Position numbers and translations under genes: made by a program
The notes under the pieces: model-generated
Told to the model about the DNA's origin: nothing
Seen by the model: the letters and a program-made list of their open reading frames with translations, nothing else
The model's database searches: none
Source of the DNA: Candidatus Parvarchaeota archaeon
GTDB lineage: Archaea; Nanobdellota; Nanobdellia; JAFCGN01
Direction: 5' to 3'
Assembly: GCA_017608045.1 (NCBI GenBank)
Contig: JAFCGN010000006.1
Location: forward strand, 1 to 42,662
DNA length: 42,662 nucleotides
In this document: positions 15,930 to 24,491 of the stretch, in pieces
How the letters are laid out: every line of letters begins with the position of its first letter
How positions within the stretch are numbered: the first letter of the stretch is position 1

Positions 15930-16238
15930 TTACAAGTACGCAGGATTTATTATTATGGATTCCAAATCAATGAGTATTGTTTCAAGACCCCATAATTCAT
16001 CATATTCTTCAAGAAACTTAATAAAATCTTCAACCCTTATTTTACCATATGTTGTGGGAACAATTTTTGTTTTCTTAAATTCAAGTCCATATTTTTTGTG
16101 CAAATTTTCAAAAGCAGTTTCTTCAGAAATCTGTCCTTCCCTTCTTATTTTTATTTCCACTTCATCTATGTCAGAGTATCCTAAAACATTTAATATTCTT
16201 TTAATTTTTTCTAAAACTCTTTGAAGGTCTTCTCTCAT
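15930..16238 (-). CDS. 102-aa unknown protein between DNA ligase and gatD
   Basis: I do not recognise this soluble 102-aa protein. It begins MREDLQRVLEKIKRILNVLGY, a likely amphipathic helix, continues with alternating charged strands (DEVEIKIRREGQIS) and ends LIDLESIIINPAYL. Predicted content is mixed alpha/beta with no signal peptide, membrane segment or zinc motif. Its ATG overlaps the DNA ligase stop by 4 bp (16235-16238), and gatD starts 17 bp after its stop, so all four genes appear to form one operon. The position suggests co-expression with ligase and GatDE but does not reveal a function. Confidence 0.8.
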   Translation of the reverse strand: MREDLQRVLEKIKRILNVLGYSDIDEVEIKIRREGQISEETAFENLHKKYGLEFKKTKIVPTTYGKIRVEDFIKFLEEYDELWGLETILIDLESIIINPAYL

Positions 16239-17917
16239 AATCTTCCCTGAAACTGTGATTCATAATTAAATTTTACTTTATTCAAGTCATCAACTTCATT
16301 TAAACGTTTCTCATACCTTACTTGTTTTAATGTGGGAAATCTTAAAGCAAAACCAGAAGTATATTTCGGTGATTTCTGTATTTCTTGATAACTAACTTCA
16401 AGAATTACTTGTGGTTTAACAATAACTTCTCTTCCTCTTGTTTCAAGAATTAATGGTTTTAACAATCTTGTTATTTCTTCATATTGCTCCTCTGTAGGAC
16501 CTGAACTAAGTTTTCCAATTGTTAAAAATTCATCTTTCTTCGGATGCTTGCACGCAAGAAGGTAAGAGCTTAAAAATTTGCTTCTTTTGCCTTGCCCCCA
16601 TTCTGCACCTACAACAACTAAATCAAAAGATTCAAGTCCTGGTTTTAACTTAACGCCATAACCCACTCTTTTTCCTGGTTGATATTTTGCTTTCATTGAT
16701 TTTATCATAACGCCTTCTTGCTTTTCACCAAGTGCTTTATTAAAAAATTCTTCTGCTTCTTTTTCATCACTTGTTATTATTCTTGGGCAAGTATTAAGGT
16801 CAGGATTTTTTTTTATTATTTTTGAAACAATTTTTATTCTCTTTTCCAATGGCTCATCCATAAGAGCCTTCCCATTATGAAAAAGGCAATCAAAAACAAA
16901 GGTTTTAACAGGCATTTCTTTAACCATTTTTTCAATATGATACTTTCTCTTTATCCTTCTACTCAATTTTTGGAAGGGTATAAAATTTTTTTTATCTTTT
17001 GATAATCCAACTGTTTCAGAATCAAGAATGCAGGAATCGCAATTTAAGTTTTTACGTGCATATTTAACAATGTCTGGAAATTGGTTTGTCACATCTTCTA
17101 ATCGGCGAGTAAATATTTTCAAAAGATTTCTTTTCTTATCATAATGAATTTGCGTTCTTAATCCATCAAATTTATACTCAATAATTGCAGGTTTTCCAAC
17201 AACCTTAAAAGCTTCTTTTACATTATTCACTTTTATGTAAAGCATGCTTTGAATAGGTGTTCCAACCCGTAATGATATTTTTTTTAATCCTTTCCCTCCT
17301 TTCAATAAACTTATTTTAGCAACCTCACCATAATCTCCTGCCATGTCATACGCTCTTTCAACAATCTCTTTCGGTATTTTAAATGCTTTTGAAATCGAAT
17401 CTCTTAATACTCCGTCACCCACTCCAAGCCTTAACTTCCCAAGAATCATTCTCACTATATACTTTGATTCAATAGGCGTTGCATTAGTAAGAAGCTCGCT
17501 TATTAAAGCAACTTTTTTACTTACAGTTCCTGCACCCTCAAGCATACTAATTAAATTAAAGTTTTCAATTATTTTTGAAAGAGTTAAACTTCTTGACAAA
17601 AGAGTATGTTGAGTTTTTTGCCTAACTGCTTTTTCAGCAACATCTCCTAAATCCCCAGTTTCCCTCCAATAATCCTTTACTTTTTTTTCATTTATTCCTG
17701 TTGCTGAACAAATTGCTTTTATTATCAAACTATTAGCAACTCCTAATTCTTTCTTATCTATATCTGAAAAAACTTTTCCTCTAACAAAATGAGAAATCCA
17801 ATAAATATCAGTTTCATTGCATTTTTTTAAGAACTCTGAAAGTATTCTTGTTTTTTCAAGAGAACTATTTGTTTTATTTAATTCTTCAAGTAATACCACA
17901 ACTTCCGAAAATTTCAT
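16235..17917 (-). CDS. lig: ATP-dependent DNA ligase
   Basis: This 560-aa replicative archaeal DNA ligase seals nicks using ATP. An N-terminal DNA-binding domain (about 1-215) precedes the adenylation domain, with the AMP-accepting Lys249 in EYKFDGLR (KxDG motif). Later motifs are FTRRLEDVT, DSETVG, EGVMIKS and the C-terminal KLKPG of the nucleotidyltransferase/OB junction. The C-terminal OB fold reaches TLKQVRYEK. I chose ATG 17917, which follows AGGTG by 5 nt; an in-frame ATG six codons upstream would place that ribosome binding site inside the gene. It is the first gene of the lig-unknown-gatD-gatE operon. Confidence 0.95.
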   Translation of the reverse strand: MKFSEVVVLLEELNKTNSSLEKTRILSEFLKKCNETDIYWISHFVRGKVFSDIDKKELGVANSLIIKAICSATGINEKKVKDYWRETGDLGDVAEKAVRQKTQHTLLSRSLTLSKIIENFNLISMLEGAGTVSKKVALISELLTNATPIESKYIVRMILGKLRLGVGDGVLRDSISKAFKIPKEIVERAYDMAGDYGEVAKISLLKGGKGLKKISLRVGTPIQSMLYIKVNNVKEAFKVVGKPAIIEYKFDGLRTQIHYDKKRNLLKIFTRRLEDVTNQFPDIVKYARKNLNCDSCILDSETVGLSKDKKNFIPFQKLSRRIKRKYHIEKMVKEMPVKTFVFDCLFHNGKALMDEPLEKRIKIVSKIIKKNPDLNTCPRIITSDEKEAEEFFNKALGEKQEGVMIKSMKAKYQPGKRVGYGVKLKPGLESFDLVVVGAEWGQGKRSKFLSSYLLACKHPKKDEFLTIGKLSSGPTEEQYEEITRLLKPLILETRGREVIVKPQVILEVSYQEIQKSPKYTSGFALRFPTLKQVRYEKRLNEVDDLNKVKFNYESQFQGRL

Positions 17918-17985
17918 TATTACACCTTTTACCATAAAATCTTTATAGAAAATTTAATAATTTTCAGGCTTATTTATTTTTAGTT

Positions 17986-18543
17986 ATGGAAGTAAAAAAA
18001 TGCATCAAAGAAAGAAGAAGCATTCGTCATTTTTTAAATAAAAAAGTCGAATTTGAATTAATAACAGAAATTTTAGAAGCAGGAATATGGGCGCCAAGTT
18101 CAGGAAATATACAAAATTGGAATTTCATTGTCATAAATTCAAAAGAAAAAAAAGAAAAAATTGCAAAAGCATGTTATGGAAAGCCCTTTATTGCAAGAGC
18201 ACCATACGTTATTATTGTTCTTGCAGAAACAAAAAGAGCAGAAAAACTTTATGGAAAATTTGGAAAAAGATTTGCAATCCAGAATATAAGTGCTTGCATT
18301 GAAAACATGCTTTTAAGAACACATGATTTAGGATTGGCTTCTTGTTGGATTGGAAAATTTGAAGAAGAAGAAATAAAAGACATTTTAAATGTTCCTGAGA
18401 GTATAGAAATTCATGCAATCCTGCCAATAGGTTATGCTGGTGAAAAAGTTCCTGCACCTCCAAGAAAAAAATTGAAAACAAAAGTTTTTTTCAATAAATG
18501 GGGGGAAAGATGGATTAAAAATGTAGAAAAAAGGGTGAGGTAA
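17986..18543 (+). CDS. Nitroreductase-family flavin oxidoreductase
   Basis: This 185-aa FMN-dependent protein belongs to the NfsB/NOX-like nitroreductase family. The FMN-phosphate segment KERRSIRHF is near residues 8-16. It is followed by WAPSSGNIQNWNFIV (about 35-49) and the late motif LGLASCWIGKF, with IGYAGEKVPAPPRKKL near the C-terminus. Members use NAD(P)H to reduce quinones, nitro compounds or F420-like cofactors; the natural substrate here is unknown. It stands divergent from the DNA ligase gene across a 68-bp promoter gap and is directly followed by a small membrane protein. Confidence 0.9.
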   Translation: MEVKKCIKERRSIRHFLNKKVEFELITEILEAGIWAPSSGNIQNWNFIVINSKEKKEKIAKACYGKPFIARAPYVIIVLAETKRAEKLYGKFGKRFAIQNISACIENMLLRTHDLGLASCWIGKFEEEEIKDILNVPESIEIHAILPIGYAGEKVPAPPRKKLKTKVFFNKWGERWIKNVEKRVR

Positions 18544-18555
18544 ACGATACATTCA

Positions 18556-18699
18556 TTGAATTTACATTTAAAAAACAAAAAAGGCAAGGGTTATGTTGTT
18601 TCTTTAATCATTATTCTTGCCTTATTCCTGATTATTTTTTTCATATTCTGGGTGAATCCTGAAACAAGAATGGAAATGTTGAATTTAAGCACACCATAA
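18556..18699 (+). CDS. 47-aa single-pass membrane mini-protein
   Basis: I do not recognise this product. The frame has a basic N-terminus (LKNKKGKGYV), one strongly hydrophobic helix of about 20 residues (VVSLIIILALFLIIFFIFWV) and a short tail ending NLSTP. Basic residues precede the helix, so the N-terminus is probably inside. The layout also resembles short type IV pilin-like precursors, but no clear processing site is visible. It is in frame with the upstream nitroreductase stop. No ATG is available; the start would be TTG 18556 or an ATA at 18547 that lies 5 nt after GAGGT. Coding is likely from composition only. Confidence 0.4.
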   Translation: MNLHLKNKKGKGYVVSLIIILALFLIIFFIFWVNPETRMEMLNLSTP

Positions 18700-18764
18700 T
18701 AGGGTTTTTAAGTCAATAGTATTATTCACAAATTTATTTAAAAAGAAAATTGTAAAAATAATAC

Positions 18765-19889
18765 ATGACAAAAGAAGAATTCTTAGTAACCCCTTACACT
18801 GTGGAAGGGAACATTAATTATGAAAAATTGATTAAAAAATTTGGAACAGAACCAATAGATAATATATTATTAAATCGTATAAAAAAACACACAGGAGAAC
18901 TCCATTTCATGCTAAAAAGAAAAATATTTTTCTGTCATAGGGATTTAAATTGGTTGTTAAACAAGTATGAAAATGGTGAAAAATTCTACATTTATACTGG
19001 GAGAGGTCCAAGCGGAAAAATGCACTTAGGCCATCTTCTTCCATTTCTTTTTACGAAATGGCTTCAAGACAAATTTAATTGCAAAACAATAATTCAAATA
19101 ACGGATGACGAAAAGTACCTTTTTAATAATAAAAAATTAGAGGAGTATACAAAACAAGGATTAGAAAATATAAAAGATATTATTGCTGTTGGATTAAACC
19201 CAAAATTAACAGAAATAATGATAGACACTTATAACAGTAAAACATTATATAATAATGCCATACATTTTGCTAAAAGACTTACAATAAGCACAATTAAAAG
19301 TGCTTTTGGATTCAATGATAGTTATAACATAGGCCAATACTTTTACACGAGTTTCCAAGCAGTTCCAGCAATTCTTGAAAGTGTTCGCCAAGGAAAAAAT
19401 ATTCCTTGTTTAATCCCTCTTGGTGTTGATCAGGACCCGCATTTTAGGCTTGCAAGAGATATCTGTCCTAAATTAGGGTATTATAAACCAGCAATCATTC
19501 ATTCAAGATTCCTGCCTCCTTTGCAAGGAATTGAAGGAAAAATGAGTAGTAGTAAGGAAGAAACTGCAATTTTTACAACAGATGACAAAGAAACTGTAAG
19601 AAAAAAAGTGATGAAATATGCATTCAGTGGTGGGAGAAAAACTCTTGAAGAGCATAGAAAATACGGGGGAAATCCAGAAATTGATGTTAGTTATCAGTAT
19701 TTATACCAATTATTAGAGCCTAATGACAAAAAAATTAAGGAAATTCATGAAGAATATAAAAGCGGGAATCTGCTGAGTGGTGAATTAAAACAAATAATGG
19801 TTAAAAAAGCAAATGAGTTTTTAGAGAAACATCAAAAAGCAAGAAGAAAAGCAGAAGAAAAAATAGAAAAATTTCTAATAAAAGATTAA
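18765..19889 (+). CDS. trpS: Tryptophanyl-tRNA synthetase
   Basis: This 374-aa class I synthetase is of the archaeal/eukaryotic TrpRS type. YTGRGPSGKMHLGHLLPF (about 85-102) contains the HIGH-equivalent, ITDDEKYLF is the tryptophan-site strand, PCLIPLGVDQDPHFRLARD follows, and KMSSSKEETAI is the KMSKS loop. The N-terminal extension (TPYTVEGNINYEKLI) is typical of archaeal/eukaryotic TrpRS. It would charge tRNA-Trp in the cytoplasm. The ATG is at 18765. Its stop immediately abuts the stop of the convergent membrane gene. Confidence 0.95.
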   Translation: MTKEEFLVTPYTVEGNINYEKLIKKFGTEPIDNILLNRIKKHTGELHFMLKRKIFFCHRDLNWLLNKYENGEKFYIYTGRGPSGKMHLGHLLPFLFTKWLQDKFNCKTIIQITDDEKYLFNNKKLEEYTKQGLENIKDIIAVGLNPKLTEIMIDTYNSKTLYNNAIHFAKRLTISTIKSAFGFNDSYNIGQYFYTSFQAVPAILESVRQGKNIPCLIPLGVDQDPHFRLARDICPKLGYYKPAIIHSRFLPPLQGIEGKMSSSKEETAIFTTDDKETVRKKVMKYAFSGGRKTLEEHRKYGGNPEIDVSYQYLYQLLEPNDKKIKEIHEEYKSGNLLSGELKQIMVKKANEFLEKHQKARRKAEEKIEKFLIKD

Positions 19890-20240
19890 TTATATAAAAT
19901 GTTCAATAGTTGCAGCAAGAATAAGAATTAGAACAAAAACTTCCATTCCAAAAATATTCAAAGAAATTGAAGTTTTATAATTATAAATTGTTACAAACAA
20001 CATAAAAAGCCAAACTAATGCAAGCACAACGCCTATTCTTCTTTTATTTTTTGTATTAAGTTGACCAAAAAGGATTTTAATAACAATAACACTTCCTAAC
20101 ATAACTATTGAAAAAACAACGTCAGAAGTCCTATTCGCAGTTATTTCTGCTACAACGTAAAGAATTAATGCAATTACAAGCACGCCTGTAAAAAATCTGT
20201 CAAGCACAACCTGTCTTATTAATGATTTTGAAATTATCAT
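19890..20240 (-). CDS. 116-aa four-helix membrane protein, unknown
   Basis: This small integral membrane protein has no family that I recognise. Four hydrophobic segments are visible at about residues 16-32, 41-60, 68-84 and 96-113, with a basic loop (NTKNKRR) between helices 2 and 3 and a basic N-terminus, consistent with both ends inside. The ATG at 20240 is preceded by a TATA-like TTTATTAATAC, so the mRNA has little leader. It converges on trpS with no gap between the stops and lies downstream of ftsZ on the same strand, separated by the ftsZ terminator hairpin. Confidence 0.75.
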   Translation of the reverse strand: MIISKSLIRQVVLDRFFTGVLVIALILYVVAEITANRTSDVVFSIVMLGSVIVIKILFGQLNTKNKRRIGVVLALVWLFMLFVTIYNYKTSISLNIFGMEVFVLILILAATIEHFI

Positions 20241-20308
20241 ATTTATACAAAACCAATTACGTATTAATAAAAATTATTAATTTTTTGATAAAAAAATAAG
20301 ATTTAAAA

Positions 20309-20336
20309 GGGAGTGCAGCTGTATGCTGGCACTCCC
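20309..20336 (-). terminator. ftsZ terminator hairpin
   Basis: On the minus strand GGGAGTG/CACTCCC pairs perfectly and continues as CAGC/GCTG with a single bulged base and a 5-nt loop, followed by TTTTAAAT. It starts 53 bp after the ftsZ stop. It is the strongest GC hairpin in this AT-rich region, so an intrinsic terminator or 3'-end stabiliser is likely. Confidence 0.65.
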
Positions 20337-20388
20337 CTAGAAATTGTGGGTGGTTGTTTTTCTCATTATTTTTTAAGAATGATTTTTT

Positions 20389-21459
20389 TTATCTTATCAT
20401 CTCTATTCCAAGCTCTTCATTAAGCGTTGTTGCATGAAAATTCTCCTGTTTTCTCACTGGTCCCAAAATATAAGGGGATTTCACACCTGCAATAATAGTC
20501 ATTATGCTTATCTTTCCATTCATTTCATCTGTTATCCTAGCCCCCCAGATTACTTGCGAAGAGCTATCAAGAGACTGCGTTATAAGTTCACCAATTTGAT
20601 TGACTTCATCAAGAGTCATATCTTCTCCACCAGTAATGTGAATCAGTGCGCCTGTTGCTCCTTCATATGAAACATCAAGCAATGGATTGCTTAAAGCTCT
20701 TCTTACTGCTTCTTGAACCCTATTCTCGCTATCACTGTCACCAATACCTATTGTGCAAACACCGCCGTTTTTCATAATTGCTCTTACGTCTGCAAAATCT
20801 AAATTAACCAAAGAAGGTATTGCAATTGTTTCAACAATGCCTTTTATCATTGTAGCAATTAATTCATTCGCTACAGCGAATGCTTGTTGAAGTGGCAAGT
20901 TCCCTGCAATTTGAACTAACCTATTATTGTCAATAACAATAACGCTGTCGCATACTTCTCTTAATTTAGCCAAACCAATTTCTGCCTTGTCTATCCTCGC
21001 TTTCTCTATGTTAAAAGGCATTGTTACTGTTCCAATAACTATCGCTCCTTTGTCTTTTGCCATTTCAGCCACAACAGGAGCAGAACCTGTTCCTGTTCCT
21101 CCACCAAGACCTGCGCAGACAAAAACCATGTCAGAATCTTTAAGAGCTTCCTTTATCTCGTTTTGGCTTTCTCTTGCTGCTGCTTCTCCAACTTCTGGAA
21201 AACCTCCAGCTCCAAGACCCTTTGTTATTTCTTTACCAATAAGAATTTTTTTATCTGCACTTCTCGCATCAAGATGTTGTTTGTCAGTATTAATTGCTAT
21301 AATTTCTGCACCCTTTACGCCTTTATGATAAAGCCAATCAGCCATATTATTACCGCCACCCCCACAACCCACAACAGTAATATTTGCTTGCCCCAAAAGT
21401 CCTTGTTCAAAATTCAAATTTTGGGTATTTTTTAATGCATTTTGAATTATGAAATCCAT
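20389..21459 (-). CDS. ftsZ: Cell-division GTPase FtsZ
   Basis: This 356-aa tubulin-fold GTPase forms the division ring. Visible elements are GCGGGGNNMADWL, NTDKQHLDA, the tubulin signature GLGGGTGTGSAP, the T5-T6 region with TVTMPFNIEKARIDKA, and the T7-loop synergy residues in NLDFADV. The C-terminus ends LGIEMIR, so the long linker and partner-binding tail of bacterial FtsZ are missing, as often in archaea. The ATG is at 21459, with GGAGGGG about 10 nt upstream and a TTTAAATA box near 21519-21527. It appears to be transcribed alone and ends at a hairpin terminator. Confidence 0.97.
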   Translation of the reverse strand: MDFIIQNALKNTQNLNFEQGLLGQANITVVGCGGGGNNMADWLYHKGVKGAEIIAINTDKQHLDARSADKKILIGKEITKGLGAGGFPEVGEAAARESQNEIKEALKDSDMVFVCAGLGGGTGTGSAPVVAEMAKDKGAIVIGTVTMPFNIEKARIDKAEIGLAKLREVCDSVIVIDNNRLVQIAGNLPLQQAFAVANELIATMIKGIVETIAIPSLVNLDFADVRAIMKNGGVCTIGIGDSDSENRVQEAVRRALSNPLLDVSYEGATGALIHITGGEDMTLDEVNQIGELITQSLDSSSQVIWGARITDEMNGKISIMTIIAGVKSPYILGPVRKQENFHATTLNEELGIEMIR

Positions 21460-21770
21460 TTTTCTTCAACCCCTCCTTGTTTATTTTTTTTTAATATGAC
21501 TGGTGTTCCACCTAAAAGTATTTAAACTTCTAAGGTCTACACCCTTATAGAAAAAGATTATAGCCCAATGTTAGCCCAAATCAATATTTGAAATTTAACA
21601 CATATGCCCGATTGTGTTAATAACCTAAATTTTTATGCCCAAAATAAATTAGATACTTCTAATTTAAATACTTTATTGCTATTTTTAAGAGATTTTGAGA
21701 AAAATATAAACTAAATTATATTGTTTAAAGAATATAATAATTTAAAAAATGTGTTTAATTTCATTTTTAT
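21460..21770. other. Divergent promoter region between ftsZ and a HAD gene
   Basis: No coding frame is supported. On the minus strand the ftsZ leader holds the GGAGGGG ribosome binding site (about 21470) and a GTTTAAATACTT TATA box (about 21517-21528). The plus-strand side near 21715-21760 has A/T-rich TATA-like tracts ahead of the HAD ATG. No further repeat or hairpin stood out. Confidence 0.55.
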
Positions 21771-22565
21771 ATGTATTATAAAAAATCATTTATTTTTGAC
21801 CTTGATGAAACCATAAGAGTAAGCACGAATGATTATTGGCTGCCAAAAAAATTTTTTGTTGATGAGATGCTAAAAATACCTGAAATAAAACAAAAATTTC
21901 ATCATGAAAAAATACTTGAGATCGCTAATAAAATTGATTCTACAAGAGTAAAGGGTGGAGAAATTTTTGGTATGACTTTTGACGCGCTTTATTTTAATTG
22001 CCAAAGATTTCCTTCAAGTTTGCAAGTAACTTACATGTTTCTTTGCAATGAAGCAGGAATAGAACCTAATGAAAAATTATTAAAAAAATTATACGCTATT
22101 GGTATGAAAGCATTTGATAAAAAACAATACAAAAATGATTTTATGCATGGTGCGAAGGAAACTTTAGATTTTTTATTAGAAAAAGACTGCAATCTCATTC
22201 TTTTAACAAAAGGAGATGAAAGAGTGCAAAAAAACAAGATAAATGCTTTAAATTTAAACAAGTGGTTTGAAAAAATGTATATTGTCAAAGATAAAGACAA
22301 AAAAACATTTGTAGAGTTAATAATTGATTTAGAACTTGAAACAGAAAAAACATATTCTGTTGGGAATTCTTTTTCAAGTGACATAAAGCCAGCGTTGGAA
22401 GCAGGGATTGGGGGGATTGAAATACCTTTTGTGACATGGGAATTTGAAAGAAAGGAAGATAAAAAAACAAGAGAAATCAAAAAAGAGTTTCTCAGAAAAT
22501 ATAATAATCGATATTTTTTAATTAACAAAATAGAAGATATGAAAACCTTGTATGAATTGCTTTAA
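21771..22565 (+). CDS. HAD-superfamily hydrolase
   Basis: This 264-aa HAD phosphatase has motif I FIFDLDETIR (nucleophile Asp10, acid Asp12), motif II Thr in LILLTKGDE, a Lys in the KDKDKKTF segment, and motif III GNSFSSDIKPALEAGI. The helical cap lies between motifs I and II (about residues 25-110). It differs from the HAD at 1516-2145 in sequence and length and resembles the YjjG/PGP-like subgroup, but the substrate is not readable. It stands alone, with ftsZ diverging upstream and a hairpin at 22672 between it and the trmB-like gene. Confidence 0.85.
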   Translation: MYYKKSFIFDLDETIRVSTNDYWLPKKFFVDEMLKIPEIKQKFHHEKILEIANKIDSTRVKGGEIFGMTFDALYFNCQRFPSSLQVTYMFLCNEAGIEPNEKLLKKLYAIGMKAFDKKQYKNDFMHGAKETLDFLLEKDCNLILLTKGDERVQKNKINALNLNKWFEKMYIVKDKDKKTFVELIIDLELETEKTYSVGNSFSSDIKPALEAGIGGIEIPFVTWEFERKEDKKTREIKKEFLRKYNNRYFLINKIEDMKTLYELL

Positions 22566-22651
22566 TTAAAATGTTATTTTATTTCTTGACTTCTGCAAGA
22601 ATCTTCTTTTTTTGCAAAAAGTTTATAAAAATAAAAAGCAGAGATTTATTT

Positions 22652-22697
22652 CCCCTAAAAAAACACATAATGCGTTCGATTTTCGAACGCCTTATTT
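22652..22697 (+). terminator. Perfect 8-bp hairpin with T-tract, preceded by a repeated 17-mer
   Basis: GCGTTCGA/TCGAACGC (22672-22679 and 22683-22690) pairs perfectly around TTT, followed by CTTATTTTTTTATT, the form of an intrinsic terminator. Just before it, 22652-22668 repeats the 17-mer found at 618-634. A TATA-like TTTATAAAAAT lies at 22622-22632, so the hairpin could also end a tiny transcript starting near 22650. Confidence 0.5.
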
Positions 22698-22738
22698 TTT
22701 TATTCTAAATTTACCAAAACCTTTAAAAAGAGTATATT

Positions 22739-22754
22739 ATTACTAAATAGTAAT
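22739..22754. promoter_or_regulatory. Candidate TrmB operator palindrome
   Basis: ATTACTA-AA-TAGTAAT is a 7-bp inverted repeat with a 2-bp spacer, 72 bp upstream of the TrmB-family ATG and upstream of TATA-like tracts at 22756-22788. Dimeric winged-helix regulators often bind such palindromes, so autoregulation is plausible. Confidence 0.4.
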
Positions 22755-22825
22755 GAAAAATTTAAAAGATGTAGTAGTTTATTTAAATAATAAATGTTTA
22801 AGTAACAACTTGATGGTGAATAGAA

Positions 22826-23617
22826 ATGTTGCTTGATGAAAACACTTTGGCAAAACTGAGAAGAGAATTTAACTTAAATCTTTATGAAGTTAGGATATGG
22901 GTTAGTTTGCTTTCAAGAGGCGTGAGCAGTGCAGGAGAATTAAGTGATATTGCGAATGTCCCAAGAAGCAGAACATATGACATTCTTGAATCTTTAGAAA
23001 AAAAAGGATTTGTTTTAATGAAACTTGGAAAACCTGTTAAGTACATGGCAATACCTCCATCAGAAGTTGTTGAAAGAATAAAAAGCAATTTAAAAGCTCA
23101 AACAGAAAAAAAAATTAAAAGAATTGAAGAAATAAAAAGCAGCAACTTATTAAAAACTCTTGAAGACCTTTACAACAAAGGAGTTGAGTACATAAATTCT
23201 TCTGATTTAACAACAGCGATAAGAGGAAGAAAGAACATTTATGAGCAAATGAACTCAATAATTAGCAAAGCACAAAATTCCATTATAATAACAACGAGTG
23301 AAACAGGCATTGTAAAAAAATATGAAGCAGTAAAAAATGCATTAGACGAAGCAAGTAAAAGAGGAGTTAAAATAAAGATTATAACTAAAATCAGCGATAA
23401 AAATAAAGGAATAATTGATAAATTAAGCAAAATAGCTGAAATACATAATGTTCCTGAATTAAATTCAAGATTTCTTATAGCAGACAATAATGAATTAATA
23501 TTTATGCCAAAAAATGATGAAGATGTGCACGAAAACTATGACATGGGTATTTGGTTAAAAAGCAGTTCTCTCGGAGCTTCTTTCCAAAAATTACTTGAGG
23601 AAAAATTAACACACTGA
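22826..23617 (+). CDS. TrmB-family transcriptional regulator
   Basis: This 263-aa regulator has an N-terminal winged helix (about residues 15-85; LYEVRIWVSLLSRGVSSAGELSDIANVPRSRTYDILESLEKKG), a short coiled coil (about 85-115) and a C-terminal phospholipase-D-like effector domain (about 125-255). TrmB proteins bind promoter DNA and release or bind on contact with sugars or other metabolites. The ATG at 22826 follows GGTGAATAGAA. The palindrome at 22739-22754 is a candidate operator. It lies alone between a HAD gene and convergent sppA, so its targets are not obvious from context. Confidence 0.9.
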   Translation: MLLDENTLAKLRREFNLNLYEVRIWVSLLSRGVSSAGELSDIANVPRSRTYDILESLEKKGFVLMKLGKPVKYMAIPPSEVVERIKSNLKAQTEKKIKRIEEIKSSNLLKTLEDLYNKGVEYINSSDLTTAIRGRKNIYEQMNSIISKAQNSIIITTSETGIVKKYEAVKNALDEASKRGVKIKIITKISDKNKGIIDKLSKIAEIHNVPELNSRFLIADNNELIFMPKNDEDVHENYDMGIWLKSSSLGASFQKLLEEKLTH

Positions 23618-23636
23618 TTTTTATTTTTTTAAAATT

Positions 23637-24491
23637 TTATGTTCTTAAAAAAACTGATTGTTTTGTAAAAATATTTAACTTTGATAAAAGTTGAGAAGCC
23701 AGGCTTTCTATTATTGACTTCTTTCCTATTACAACGAATCTAACTTCTGTAAGATTTGTCTTTTCTTTTATTAATTCTTTTACCTCGTTTTCACCTCCAA
23801 GATAATCAACTAATCCTCTTTTTTTAGCATCAATTCCTAAAAAAATCATACCGCCATCGCTTTTGCTTTTTAATTCTTCAACACTCATATTCCTATTTTT
23901 AGCAATATCCTCAACTAAAAATTCATATGTTTGATTTATCATTTTTTGCAAAGAAATTTTTTCATATTCTGTTAAATTTTTGTAAGGAGAAGCAATCTCT
24001 TTGTGTTCAGGGGTTGCTAATTCAACAAGAGTTACGCCATATTTGTCAAACAATTTGCTAAATTCAAGATATGACATTGTAACCCCGACACTTCCTGTAA
24101 TTGAAAGATTATTGCAAACAATGTAATCTGTAGCACTTGCAATCCAATAAGCTCCTGAAGCGCCAACATCTCTTATCCAAGCAATAGTTGTCTTATTCAT
24201 TTCTTTTATTGCACTAACAATTTCTTGAGATGCTACAGCACTTCCTCCTCCAGAATTTATTTTAAAAACAACTACCTTAATATTGGGATTGAACTCAGCA
24301 GTTTTTATAGAAGAGATAACATTATCACTTGTAATTGAAGAGGAAAAAATATCAGAACCAACCCCAATCTCTCCTTCTATTGGAATAATTGCAACATTTC
24401 CTTTTGGAAAAGAAAAATAACTTGCTAAAAGAAAAGAGAGCATAGAAGAAAATAAAAGCACAATCAAAAATAATTTAATTTCTTTTCTCAT
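23637..24491 (-). CDS. sppA: Signal peptide peptidase SppA-like membrane serine protease
   Basis: This 284-aa S49-family protease has one N-terminal membrane anchor (residues 6-26), so the catalytic domain is extracytoplasmic. NVAIIPIEGEIG opens the domain and KINSGGGSAVASQEI follows. The nucleophile Ser lies in GASGAYWIAS and the general-base Lys in EHKEIASPYKNLT, forming the Ser/Lys dyad of the short archaeal/Gram-positive SppA. It degrades remnant signal peptides or membrane protein fragments. Its ATG overlaps the stop of the RDD protein by 4 bp, so the two are co-translated, which suggests that they work together in the membrane. Confidence 0.92.
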   Translation of the reverse strand: MRKEIKLFLIVLLFSSMLSFLLASYFSFPKGNVAIIPIEGEIGVGSDIFSSSITSDNVISSIKTAEFNPNIKVVVFKINSGGGSAVASQEIVSAIKEMNKTTIAWIRDVGASGAYWIASATDYIVCNNLSITGSVGVTMSYLEFSKLFDKYGVTLVELATPEHKEIASPYKNLTEYEKISLQKMINQTYEFLVEDIAKNRNMSVEELKSKSDGGMIFLGIDAKKRGLVDYLGGENEVKELIKEKTNLTEVRFVVIGKKSIIESLASQLLSKLNIFTKQSVFLRT

